Shown: in pieces, positions 1 through 8,593 of the stretch | Position numbering within the stretch: position 1 is the first letter of the stretch | Layout: every line of letters starts with the position of its first letter | NCBI GenBank assembly: GCA_009841255.1 | Contig: VXMD01000013.1 | Span: forward strand, 3,950 to 43,420 | DNA length: 39,471 nt | Origin: Candidatus Poribacteria bacterium | GTDB lineage: Bacteria; Poribacteria; WGA-4E; WGA-3G | Direction of reading: 5' to 3' | The notes under the pieces: generated by a model | Seen by the model: only the letters and a program-made list of their open reading frames with translations | What the model was told of the DNA's origin: nothing | Database searches by the model: none | Made by a program: the position numbers and the translations under genes

Positions 1-157
1 TATAAGACTTGACCCGGATTATGCTGGGGCATATAACAACCGTGGCAATGCTTACATCAGCAAAGGTGAGTTTGATAGAGCCATCGCGGACTTGAACGAA
101 GCTATAAGACTTGACCCGGATTATGCTGGGGCATATAACAACCGTGGCAATGCTTAC
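1..157 (+). repeat. 102-bp tandem coding repeat (TPR unit pair boundary)
   Basis: Bases 1-55 are repeated exactly at 103-157, a period of 102 bp, which equals one 34-residue TPR. The intervening part of the unit diverges. The repeat keeps the reading frame, so it reflects recent duplication or gene conversion of TPR units and not a CRISPR or a transposon. Confidence 0.9.
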
Positions 158-3100
158 TTCCAAAAAGGCGAATTTGATGATGCTGTTCAAGACTATAGTA
201 AAGCAATAGAACTGATACCCGATTACACCGAGGCCTATAGCAATCGCGGGAATGCTTATAACGGTAAAGGTAAGATTGGTCTGGCTATCAAAGACTATGA
301 TACTGCAATACAACTTAAGCCTGATTATGCCGAGGCATATTGCGGTCGCGGCAATGCTTACACGGACAAAAATCAACTTGATGCTGCGATTAAAGACCTG
401 AACAAAGCGATAGAGTTAAATCCAGAACTTGCGGCGGCATATAACAACCGAGGCAATGTTTACGCTCAAAATGATGAATATGACCTCGCTATTCAGGATT
501 ATGACAAAGCGATAAAACTTAATCCGACACTTGCCATAGCGTATAATCATAGGGGTATTACTCATCATCAGAAAGGGAATTCTGCTGAGGCGATAAAGGA
601 TTTGGACACAGCGATAGAACTAAACCCGAATGACGGTGAAGTTCATTTTAATCTCGGAAATATTTATCAAGACAACGGCGATAGCGATCTCGCTATTGCG
701 GCCTATACCACCGCGATTAAACTCAAATTTGACCGTGCTGGTACCTATTACAGCCGAGGGAACGCGCATCGCAGCAAAGGTGATTATAGGCGTGCTATTG
801 AAGATTATATAACAGAGACACAATTGAACCCAAGCTTCACTGATGCTTACGTTAATCTTGGGGTTGCGTATCGTGCCGTCAAGCAACTTGATCTCGCTAT
901 TGAAAGTTATGCTGTGATGATAGCCCTGGATCCAAACAGCCCTCTAACTTATGAAGCCTATAATAATCGCGGTTTGGTTTATCTTGACAAAAGGGATTTT
1001 AACCTTGCTATCCAAGATTTTGAAATGGCGATAAAACTTCAGCCAGAAGCCGTTCCTGGCTACGTCAATCGAGCGGCTGTCTATCTCTCGAGAAACAGGT
1101 GGTACCTAGCTATTGAAGATTATACTAAGGTGATAGAACTAAATCCTGAACTTGTAATGGCTTATTATGGTCGAGGAACAGCGTGGTTAAGCCTAAGAGA
1201 ATGGGAAAAAGCCAAAACTGACCTAATGACTGCCAAAGATAAAGGATTAGATATTACTGCTGCGTTTCACAATATCTACAGAGGCGTTGCAGCCTTTGAA
1301 CAGAAGCACGGTGTGCAGTTACCAGAAGATATAGTCATTCTACTGAGCTCTGAAGTAAAACCTAATAAGGCAACTATCTATAATGCTCGCGGTGTTGCTT
1401 ATGTCGCAAATGGTGAGTTTGATAAAGCAATAGGAGCGTTTACCAAGGCGATAGAACTGAATTCAAAGGATGCTGGTGTATACTATAATCGCGGTCTCAT
1501 TTACTGCAATCAAAGGAAATTTCGCGAGGCAATTACTGATTTTAATATGGCAATAAACCTCAAATTTGACGGTCCACTTGTTTACTTTTTCCGCGGTATT
1601 GCTCACCGCGGCTTATTGGTTTTTGATAAAGCGATTCAAGACTTCAACACAGCGATAAGTCTTGAACCTGATTATATAGATGCCTACTACAAGCGTGGGG
1701 AAACCTACTACAATCAGAATCAGTTTGACTTTGCTATTGAAAACTATAACAGAGTCATAGAATTAAATCCCGAATTTGCATCGGCTTATTTCAATCGTGG
1801 TTTAGCTCATCATGGCAAAAATGACCTTGAGCGTGCGATCACAGACTATAATAAAGCCATAGAACTAAATCCCAAACATGCTGGTGCCTATTACAGTCGA
1901 GGGAATGCTTACAACCATATAGGCAACTTTGACCTTGCTATTGAAGACTATACCAAGGCAGTACAACTTACGCCTGATGATGCTTTCATTTATAACAATC
2001 GAGGGGTAGCTTATTTGAAAAAAGGCGAAGTTAAGAGAGCTATTGAAGACTATACCAAAGCGATAGCACTAAAACCTGATGATGCTGGTGTCTACTACTA
2101 TCGCGGAGAAGCGAGGCTACACCTGCAAGAGTGGGAGAAGGCAAAAGAAGATTTAATGACTGCCAAGAATATGGGGGTAGATATCGTCGCAACATTTCGG
2201 AACGATTATAGAAATGTTGCCGCCTTTGAGCAGAAACATCAGGTTAAATTGCCAAAAGACATCATTGCCCTCGTCCGTCAAGGTTTTAGGCACCGCTACC
2301 CCATGGTGGAGAAAACTTTAACCCCGGATGGAAGGAACTTTGAGTCGCCGGAGGTATTGGATCTGCTGCAGCTGTTCCGGGACGCTGGTCCCCCCTTGGG
2401 TGAGTATCTCAAGGTGTCCCCCTCTTTCGGTATTGAAACAGTACCCACTGAAGTGTTTGTGGTAGATGGCAAGACGCGGGATAAACTCATTGCCGAACAC
2501 CCCGCATCGGTTAATATTTTGAAACCGTTTTTACAGGGATCAGATATCAAACGCTGGCAGGCAGAGCCACAGGATCAGTGGTTAATCTTTACCTACCGCG
2601 GTATAGAGATTAACGATTATCCTGCAATCCAGAGATACTTGGGAAAATACAAAGAACTACTGAGCAAAAGAGGAAACGAACAGGAATGGTATGAACTCCA
2701 AGCATCTGTTGAGGAGGCGGAGCATTTCGCGCAACCGAAACTGGTCTGTCCAAATCTCTATAATGAGCAAACTTTCGCCGTTGAGGCTGAAGGTCTTTAC
2801 TGTGGATATACCTGTTACGTTATTCCGACCGACGAGAAGTGGCTATGCGGTTTACTCAATACACTCCCTGTGGAGTGGTTCTATTCGCAAGTATCCAAAC
2901 AATTAGATGGTGGTAAACTTGAGGCACGCAGTGATTATATCAAGCAGATTCCTGTACCTGATATCGATGCAACACAGATAGATTTGGTTCGCAAACTCGT
3001 CGATTATCTTATCTATCTTAAGAAACAACCGACAATAAACAGTAAAGATTTGGCGGACTCCCGCGACTTCGCTGTGCTTAGATATTTTGAGTGGATCATC

Positions 3101-3334
3101 AACGGATTAGTTTATGAGTTTTATATGCCAGATCTGCTCCAGAATGCTGACAGAGATATTTTTACACATCTAATAGCAGAACAGTTGCCTGAGATAGATG
3201 AGATTCAAGGAGATAAAATGTCTGTGTTTCGTTCTCTCTATGAGCATTTATATGATAGAGAACACCCGGTTCGAGTAAACCTATTTTTTCAGGATAGTTT
3301 AAGACCTATCCGTATCATTGAGGGTAAGTGGTGA
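2..3334 (+). CDS. TPR-array protein with C-terminal TaqI/type IIG-like target-recognition domain (5' end outside window)
   Basis: The frame is open to the left edge, so the N-terminus is missing; the TTG at 92 is not a convincing start because TPR repeats continue upstream of it. About 20 TPR units of 34 residues are visible, with YNNRGNAY and AIxDYxKAIELNP signatures. They fall in two blocks. Each block ends in a W-EKAK-DLMTAK helix followed by a VAAFEQKH-V-LP-DI segment (near residues 370-415 and 680-726 counted from position 92). From about residue 812 the sequence changes to FLQGSDIKRW, YRGIEINDYPAIQRYL, EWYEL, PKLVCPN, LNTLPVEWFY and IPVPDID. These are hallmarks of the TaqI_C specificity domain of type IIG and PglX-like enzymes. 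The tail (LVYEFYMPDLL, EHPVRVNLFFQDS, RIIEGKW) also resembles type IIG C-termini. No methyltransferase NPPY motif or nuclease motif is visible, but either could lie upstream. It probably binds DNA or a partner together with the ATPase encoded next. Domain identity is judged by eye. Confidence 0.85.
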   Translation: MRLDPDYAGAYNNRGNAYISKGEFDRAIADLNEAIRLDPDYAGAYNNRGNAYFQKGEFDDAVQDYSKAIELIPDYTEAYSNRGNAYNGKGKIGLAIKDYDTAIQLKPDYAEAYCGRGNAYTDKNQLDAAIKDLNKAIELNPELAAAYNNRGNVYAQNDEYDLAIQDYDKAIKLNPTLAIAYNHRGITHHQKGNSAEAIKDLDTAIELNPNDGEVHFNLGNIYQDNGDSDLAIAAYTTAIKLKFDRAGTYYSRGNAHRSKGDYRRAIEDYITETQLNPSFTDAYVNLGVAYRAVKQLDLAIESYAVMIALDPNSPLTYEAYNNRGLVYLDKRDFNLAIQDFEMAIKLQPEAVPGYVNRAAVYLSRNRWYLAIEDYTKVIELNPELVMAYYGRGTAWLSLREWEKAKTDLMTAKDKGLDITAAFHNIYRGVAAFEQKHGVQLPEDIVILLSSEVKPNKATIYNARGVAYVANGEFDKAIGAFTKAIELNSKDAGVYYNRGLIYCNQRKFREAITDFNMAINLKFDGPLVYFFRGIAHRGLLVFDKAIQDFNTAISLEPDYIDAYYKRGETYYNQNQFDFAIENYNRVIELNPEFASAYFNRGLAHHGKNDLERAITDYNKAIELNPKHAGAYYSRGNAYNHIGNFDLAIEDYTKAVQLTPDDAFIYNNRGVAYLKKGEVKRAIEDYTKAIALKPDDAGVYYYRGEARLHLQEWEKAKEDLMTAKNMGVDIVATFRNDYRNVAAFEQKHQVKLPKDIIALVRQGFRHRYPMVEKTLTPDGRNFESPEVLDLLQLFRDAGPPLGEYLKVSPSFGIETVPTEVFVVDGKTRDKLIAEHPASVNILKPFLQGSDIKRWQAEPQDQWLIFTYRGIEINDYPAIQRYLGKYKELLSKRGNEQEWYELQASVEEAEHFAQPKLVCPNLYNEQTFAVEAEGLYCGYTCYVIPTDEKWLCGLLNTLPVEWFYSQVSKQLDGGKLEARSDYIKQIPVPDIDATQIDLVRKLVDYLIYLKKQPTINSKDLADSRDFAVLRYFEWIINGLVYEFYMPDLLQNADRDIFTHLIAEQLPEIDEIQGDKMSVFRSLYEHLYDREHPVRVNLFFQDSLRPIRIIEGKW

Positions 3335-4812
3335 AAATTACTAAAATTGAAATCAAAAACTTCAAAGCTTTCCGAGGACCAGATATAATTAATCTTAACG
3401 AGAATAGGCAGAAAGGCCAGAACCTTTTACTTTATGGCGAAAACGGAAGCGGGAAAACATCTCTGTATAAGGCATTAGAATTATTCCTTGAATCCAGTGA
3501 GAATGATTCTATAGAATTTATAGATCATAAAAACTTTTCTGCGATAGATGATGGTAATGATGGCTACGTAAGACTGCACTTTACACCCGCCCCAAATTTA
3601 CAGAAAACAACCTATAAATGGTCGGATTCAAAAGATGCTTTAGATGATACGAAAGTTCAACCGATAAGGGAGGCATCAAAAGCAAAAGGGTTTCTTGACT
3701 ATAAGGCACTTCTGGACACGCATTATCTTCATTATAAAGATGATACTGTAGATGTGTTTGATTTGATGATTAGTACACTCTTGAAAAACGTTATTAACGA
3801 CATAAGTGTCCCGTCGCGTAGTTTTGCGGAGGAATGGCAGGACCTGTCGGAATTGCTTTTTCCAGAACAAGGAGAAGAAGAAGTTGAAATTCCACAACAA
3901 CAATTTGCAGATTTCAACACAGGTATTGAAAATATATTAACCAGACTGAAAGCGGATGCAAATAAAATACTTCCTAAGTTTGGATACGAAAACACAGTTG
4001 TTGAACTTGACCTTGAATATCACGAACCGAAACTCAACAATGATACTAACAAGTATGAGTCTCCGCAGATCCTCCTAACGGTAAGTTTCCTTGGTAGTAT
4101 TCGCCCTAAGCATCATCAATTTTTGAATGAGGCAAAACTATCGGCAATTGCCCTTTCCATTTTTTTTGCCGGACTTCAACTTCAACCACCCAGCGACCTG
4201 AAGATTCTTGTTATAGATGACGCGCTCATTGGCTTGGATATTTCACATCGCTTGCCTCTGCTTGATATTCTGGATGAAAGAGATTTTGCAAAATACCAGA
4301 TTATCTTGATGACTTATGACCGAACATTTTATGAGATAGTCAAAAAGCGTAAATCTGGAGATACAAAATGGAAAGCTGCCGAACTCCGTTGTGGCAAGGT
4401 TGATGGATATGATATACCAGTCTATGTAGAAGATAAAACATACCTTGAAAGAGCGAGGGAATATCTTGATGTCAATGATTACAAGGCTTGTGCTGTTTAC
4501 GTTCGTACTGCTTATGAAGCAACAATTAAAGGGTATTGTGAGAAAAACAACATTGAGGTCAAATACCGAGAGAATATAAATGAATTGAACAGCAATGATT
4601 TTTGGACCCTCATAAGAGATAGGAAAGTACCGGATTCAAAAGGAAATAATAAAACAAAACGCCTGATAAAACTTGCTCTTGTTAAAAAGATAGAATTGGC
4701 TAGAAAATTTACTCTAAATCCGCTAAGCCATGCTAACATTGTGAATATTCCCAGAAAAGAACTTGAAGATGCGATTGAAGCAGCCGAATGGCTTGAGGAT
4801 GCGTTAGCATAA
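3331..4812 (+). CDS. RecF/SMC-like AAA ATPase, partner of the TPR-specificity protein
   Basis: The N-terminus has the RecF/SbcC-type opening (ITKIEIKNFKAFRG) and a Walker A GENGSGKTS at residues 36-44. Residues 291-297 are a Walker B (KILVIDD), followed by a GLD D-loop-like segment. An LNEAKLSAIALSIFFA stretch just before it occupies the place of the ABC/SMC signature region. The protein (493 residues) has no long coiled coil. After about residue 370 comes a helical C-terminal domain with ACAVYVRTAYEATIKGYC and LNPLSHA. That domain could be HEPN-like, but the R-to-H spacing is not the usual RX4-6H. The GTG at 3331 is preferred over the GTG at 3328: it has GAGGG six bases upstream and overlaps the previous TGA as GTGA, which suggests translational coupling. 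The ATPase call is firm; the role in restriction or anti-phage defence is inferred from its neighbour. Confidence 0.85.
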   Translation: MKITKIEIKNFKAFRGPDIINLNENRQKGQNLLLYGENGSGKTSLYKALELFLESSENDSIEFIDHKNFSAIDDGNDGYVRLHFTPAPNLQKTTYKWSDSKDALDDTKVQPIREASKAKGFLDYKALLDTHYLHYKDDTVDVFDLMISTLLKNVINDISVPSRSFAEEWQDLSELLFPEQGEEEVEIPQQQFADFNTGIENILTRLKADANKILPKFGYENTVVELDLEYHEPKLNNDTNKYESPQILLTVSFLGSIRPKHHQFLNEAKLSAIALSIFFAGLQLQPPSDLKILVIDDALIGLDISHRLPLLDILDERDFAKYQIILMTYDRTFYEIVKKRKSGDTKWKAAELRCGKVDGYDIPVYVEDKTYLERAREYLDVNDYKACAVYVRTAYEATIKGYCEKNNIEVKYRENINELNSNDFWTLIRDRKVPDSKGNNKTKRLIKLALVKKIELARKFTLNPLSHANIVNIPRKELEDAIEAAEWLEDALA

Positions 4813-4919
4813 GACTAAGCGACGCTAGGGTTGTTCACGATCATTAAGAACACCCAAAAACTTGAAGCAAGGTCAGAGCACATCAGGTGCTTCTAAAGTG
4901 GAGGAAGCCTAAGTAGTCA

Positions 4920-6683
4920 ATGATAAATCCCTATATGAAAGAGGAAGTTAGATCTGCACTCACACGCGGCACGGCTTCTTTATTGGCACAACACTGCAAA
5001 GACGGAAACTTTGAGGGACAGCTCTCCTCAAGTACCTTCCCTACCTGCGCGTATGCGTGGATCGAACTCGTCCGAGGCGAGACCCCGGATCAGGCTCTGA
5101 TTGAATGGTTTATCGCAAATCAGAACGAAGATGGCGGCTGGGGATTAGATACCGCGAATGTTTCAAATGCAGAAGCGACCCGATTCGTTCACCTAATATT
5201 GGAACAAACCCATCAACGTTCACCGGGTACAGCCCTCCAAGAACTGCTGGCATCGGTTCCGAAATTCGCACCTCACCTTGCCTTAGTCAAATTGGCTTAT
5301 GCGGCTTTTAATGAGTTCGATTGGAACGAATTGACGCTCTCAGAAAACGCCCTACCGCTCATGAGACTCGCAAGACAATTGATGAAGATTCCGCTGCTTG
5401 GCAATCGGTTGAAGCCGCCGAGACACCGTCTGCCGCCCGTTGCACTTTTCAACACGCCAATGTTCGATGCTCTCTTCATTGCGGAGCAGCATACCCTCGT
5501 GCCCGTCTTCATCATGATTGAGCTGAATACGGCAAGACGTCCTGAAATGATAGCCGCTCTCTCGGCATGGTTGAAAACGCATGTTCTCAGCGATGGGAGC
5601 TGGTTTCGAGTGAACTACATTACTGCCCTTTCGGTTTTGGCACTTATTGAGCTCCAAGAAAAGTGGGAAGCAGATGAGGAGATTGCGGGATTTATCGAAC
5701 GCGGTATGGGGTGGCTCCGAATGACGCGAAATCGTGACGGCGGATGCCGAGAGGCATTAAACCTGAATGTGTGGGACACAGCATTGAGCATTATTGCACT
5801 CACGGAGGTGTACGCGACACACAATGAATCGGGGGTACAAATCCTTCCTACAGATGAACTTACGGATAAAGTGAAACGCGCCGCGCAGTGGCTCGTCACC
5901 CATCAAAATGAAGATGGCGGATGGGCGTTTTCAGGATTAGACGATAGCACACTTCCAAGCGATGCCGATGATACAGCACTTGGGACGCTTGCACTGATTC
6001 GCTCACTCCTTGTGGATTCACCGATCGATCGAGAGGCATTAGAGAACTCAGTTCAGCGTGGCATTGAATGGTTAAAGACCCAACAGGTACGCGATGGAAG
6101 TTGGAGCACATATCAACCCGGTCAAGGAGATGTTGGTTGTGTAAGTATCACAGCACATGCAATTGAAGCACTTCTCGCTTTTGATCAGAGCGATATCCCT
6201 GATATACCGTATGTTCGCGAGGCGATGATTACTGGTGTCTACTGGCTCCGCAAACAAATTAATCGCGATGGGTATTGGCGAGATCTCTGGTTAGCGAAAG
6301 ATACATACGGCACTGCTTGTGCTATAGCAGCATTTGTCAAGGTCGGACTCAAAAATGCTCCCGAAGTTCAGCGTGGTGTCGAATGGTTGGAGCGCACCCA
6401 AAATGCGGATGGTGGATGGGGAGAAGATATGTTTGGGAATCCGACTGAAAGCACAGTGGAACAGACGGCTTGGAGCACCTATGCCCTGCTGCTTGCGAAT
6501 CCCGAAAATACTGCGGCTGAACGGGGGACAGCGTTTCTGCTCAAACACCAGCGAGAAGACGGTTCCTGGCCCGAACAGTGTGTCGGCATCTATTGGGAGA
6601 TCATCGGCGGTTACGCCGATCCGATTTATGCATCGGTTTTTCCGATACTTGCCCTCAATCAACAATCACAAATATCTCCTTAG
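4920..6683 (+). CDS. Squalene-hopene-cyclase-like class II terpene cyclase
   Basis: A 587-residue protein of the squalene/hopene cyclase superfamily, whose members cyclise squalene or other polyprenes by protonation at the membrane surface. Residues 348-351 are D-A-D-D followed by TA, the DXDD acid motif. QW-type repeats (Q-x-x-DGGW/DGSW) recur near 68-75, 271-276, 329-335, 389-395, 495-500 and 544-550. VWDTALSI at 284-291 and YASVFPILAL near 570-579 match conserved blocks of the cyclase family. The length is slightly under that of typical hopene cyclases (about 630) and the N-terminal half is divergent, so the substrate may not be squalene. The ATG at 4920 has GGAGGA 14 bases upstream, a rather long spacing; the Met codon at 4935 is an alternative. 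A glycosyltransferase follows 6 nt downstream. The 107-bp spacer before the gene holds only a weak 5-bp hairpin (4877-4891). Confidence 0.85.
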   Translation: MINPYMKEEVRSALTRGTASLLAQHCKDGNFEGQLSSSTFPTCAYAWIELVRGETPDQALIEWFIANQNEDGGWGLDTANVSNAEATRFVHLILEQTHQRSPGTALQELLASVPKFAPHLALVKLAYAAFNEFDWNELTLSENALPLMRLARQLMKIPLLGNRLKPPRHRLPPVALFNTPMFDALFIAEQHTLVPVFIMIELNTARRPEMIAALSAWLKTHVLSDGSWFRVNYITALSVLALIELQEKWEADEEIAGFIERGMGWLRMTRNRDGGCREALNLNVWDTALSIIALTEVYATHNESGVQILPTDELTDKVKRAAQWLVTHQNEDGGWAFSGLDDSTLPSDADDTALGTLALIRSLLVDSPIDREALENSVQRGIEWLKTQQVRDGSWSTYQPGQGDVGCVSITAHAIEALLAFDQSDIPDIPYVREAMITGVYWLRKQINRDGYWRDLWLAKDTYGTACAIAAFVKVGLKNAPEVQRGVEWLERTQNADGGWGEDMFGNPTESTVEQTAWSTYALLLANPENTAAERGTAFLLKHQREDGSWPEQCVGIYWEIIGGYADPIYASVFPILALNQQSQISP

Positions 6684-6689
6684 GTTTGC

Positions 6690-7394
6690 ATGGAAAGGAA
6701 GTCGGGGTTACAGACCCCTCCCACAATATCTATTATTATCCCGATCCTGAACGAAGCGAAGATTCTGGCCCGAACATTGTCCCGACTTCAGCCTGAATTG
6801 GGACCTCATGAACTTATCATCGTAGACGGTGGAAGCAGCGATAACTCTGTGTGTATCGCCGAGAAATATGGAAAAGTACTAACATCGGCACGTGGGCGGG
6901 CAAAACAGTTAAACGCAGGTGCGGCGGCGGCAACAGGCGACATTCTGCTTTTCCTACATGCAGATGTCTGGCTTGAATCCGGGGCATTGGCGGCAGTAGA
7001 AACAGCACTCGCAACCGGTTACATCGGTGGCGGATTCCATCAGAAAATTGATGGCAATAGTATGCTCTATCGTTCGATTGAAAGAGTAGGGGATATCCGA
7101 GGCAAATATCTAAAGGTGTTCTATGGGGATAGCGGCATTTTTTTAGCACGCACTAACTTTGAGAAGATCGGCGGTTTTCCGGATATTCCGATTCTGGAAG
7201 AAATGGAATTTTCAAAAGGGTTGCGGAAACTCGGTAAAACAACGCTCATCGTGCCACACATCCATTTATCCGCCAGGCGCTGGGAAGCGCGGGGTATCAT
7301 CCGAACGACATTAAACAACTGGCTGATAACGCTCCTATATTTCCTGAAAGTCTCACCGGAACGGCTTGCCAAACTCTATAGCCATATCCGGTAG
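6690..7394 (+). CDS. GT2 family glycosyltransferase (TIGR04283-like)
   Basis: A 234-residue GT-A fold glycosyltransferase. The N-terminus has ISIIIPILNEAKIL and a DGGSSDNS nucleotide-sugar loop; GRAKQLNAGAAAATGD and LLFLHADVW contain the metal-binding DxD-like segment. YGDSGIFLARTNFEKIGGFP and ILEEMEFSKGLRKLG are diagnostic of the family often annotated as rSAM/selenodomain-associated transferase 2 (TIGR04283). The gene starts 6 nt after the terpene cyclase stop, so the two are probably co-transcribed. This allows, but does not show, a role in glycosylating a hopanoid-type lipid. There is no strong ribosome-binding site, consistent with coupling to the upstream gene. The 117-bp spacer after it shows no clear feature. 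Confidence 0.85.
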   Translation: MERKSGLQTPPTISIIIPILNEAKILARTLSRLQPELGPHELIIVDGGSSDNSVCIAEKYGKVLTSARGRAKQLNAGAAAATGDILLFLHADVWLESGALAAVETALATGYIGGGFHQKIDGNSMLYRSIERVGDIRGKYLKVFYGDSGIFLARTNFEKIGGFPDIPILEEMEFSKGLRKLGKTTLIVPHIHLSARRWEARGIIRTTLNNWLITLLYFLKVSPERLAKLYSHIR

Positions 7395-7511
7395 CAGCAA
7401 CCATAGAAAGGCAGACAATACCTTGTCGTCGATTCAAGCAATCGGCAGGCGTGATTAAGCAATAAAGACGTTGGAAATTCGATTCTGGTTTGAAGCGTGG
7501 AGGAATTTACT

Positions 7512-8495
7512 ATGAAATGCACACACATTCTTTGTATTCTCTGTCTGATACTGTTCTGCACGAGCATTTATCCGATTTTGGCACAAGCACCCACAACCCC
7601 TAAAGTAGCGTTTATGACAGCCCGCAATGGGAATCGGGATATTTACCTAATGAACCCTGATGGTAGTAAGATGGAGAGAATTACTCGGCATCGCGCGATG
7701 GATGTCGATCCCAAATGGTCGCCGACGGGTGAACAGATCCTTTTTGAATCCGATCGAGACCGATTTCCATTCAGTTGGGACCTATACCTGATGGATGCCG
7801 ATGGTGCTAATGTTCGGAGAATTTTTGCCAAATCGATGGATAGAAGCGGGGCAGACTGGTCCTCGGATGGAAAACAGATTGTCTACACGCGCTGGGAGCA
7901 AGGGAAATATTTCATTTACATCGCGCCAATAGATGGGAAAAAAGAGGAGCGTATGGCAATTGGGAGTCAACCTTCATGGTCCCCGGACGACACGGAGATA
8001 GCCTTCATTGAGGGCGCGCCGCGAGATCCCAAGCGTATTAGTATCCTCAATGTGAAAACGGGGAAACATAAATTTTTCTTTCCACCCAAGGCACCTGACT
8101 GGGTCCGGCATGTCGCGTGGTCTCCAACGGGAGACAAATTCGCGTTTTCTTGGAGCAAAGTCCCTGGGGACTTTGATACAGAAACCATTTACATTGTCAA
8201 TCGGGACGGCACGGGGGTTCGACAGGTCATTAACAAAGACGCCGGTCGCGCTGTGGAACCGAGTTGGTCTCCAGCCGCTGACGCGCTTCTTTATCATGCT
8301 TTTGATAAGAACGATGACCTACAGGTGTTCAAAGTCTCTTTGGCGGACGGCGTGCCCGTCCAACTCACGCCTCCGGGATTCTGGCATTATGTCGGGGATT
8401 GGTTTGATCCAGCGTTTGCCTTGCCTGTTTCTCCACAACCACATCTATTAGCAACTACGTGGAGCAAACTGAGAAAAATTACATCGCGGGAATAA
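7512..8495 (+). CDS. Secreted TolB/PD40-type beta-propeller protein
   Basis: Start at the ATG at 7512, chosen because GGAGG lies at 7499-7503, eight bases upstream; an in-frame GTG at 7497 lacks this. The first ~26 residues form a signal peptide (hydrophobic ILCILCLILFCTS, cleavage after AQA). The mature part has PD40/TolB-like blades: VAFMTARNGNRDIYLMNPDG, then repeats with WSPTGEQILFESDRD, DLYLMDADGANV, WSSDGKQIVYTRW, WSPDDTEIAFI, WSPTGDKFAFSW, IYIVNRDGTGV and WSPAADALLYHA. These give a propeller of about six blades. Such proteins are periplasmic or surface scaffolds; no enzymatic function can be assigned. It is convergent with the secretin gene; the 98-bp spacer contains only a weak AGGTG/CACCT hairpin (8529-8548). 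Confidence 0.85.
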   Translation: MKCTHILCILCLILFCTSIYPILAQAPTTPKVAFMTARNGNRDIYLMNPDGSKMERITRHRAMDVDPKWSPTGEQILFESDRDRFPFSWDLYLMDADGANVRRIFAKSMDRSGADWSSDGKQIVYTRWEQGKYFIYIAPIDGKKEERMAIGSQPSWSPDDTEIAFIEGAPRDPKRISILNVKTGKHKFFFPPKAPDWVRHVAWSPTGDKFAFSWSKVPGDFDTETIYIVNRDGTGVRQVINKDAGRAVEPSWSPAADALLYHAFDKNDDLQVFKVSLADGVPVQLTPPGFWHYVGDWFDPAFALPVSPQPHLLATTWSKLRKITSRE

Positions 8496-8593
8496 TTTTC
8501 CATTGAGGATGAAGATCCACAGCGAATTAGGTGGTATCGACTTCACCTCAAGATTCAAAACTCTCATGCTTTGTCGCGCGATCTCTGCAACCT

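Noticed and set aside
1-157. Direct repeat at the window start that might suggest a CRISPR array
   Set aside because: The 102-bp period is three times 34 codons and the frame is a continuous TPR protein.
4430-4812. HEPN toxin domain at the C-terminus of the RecF-like ATPase
   Set aside because: The helical region is suggestive, but the visible Arg-to-His spacing is eight residues, not the RX4-6H expected; left as an open possibility.
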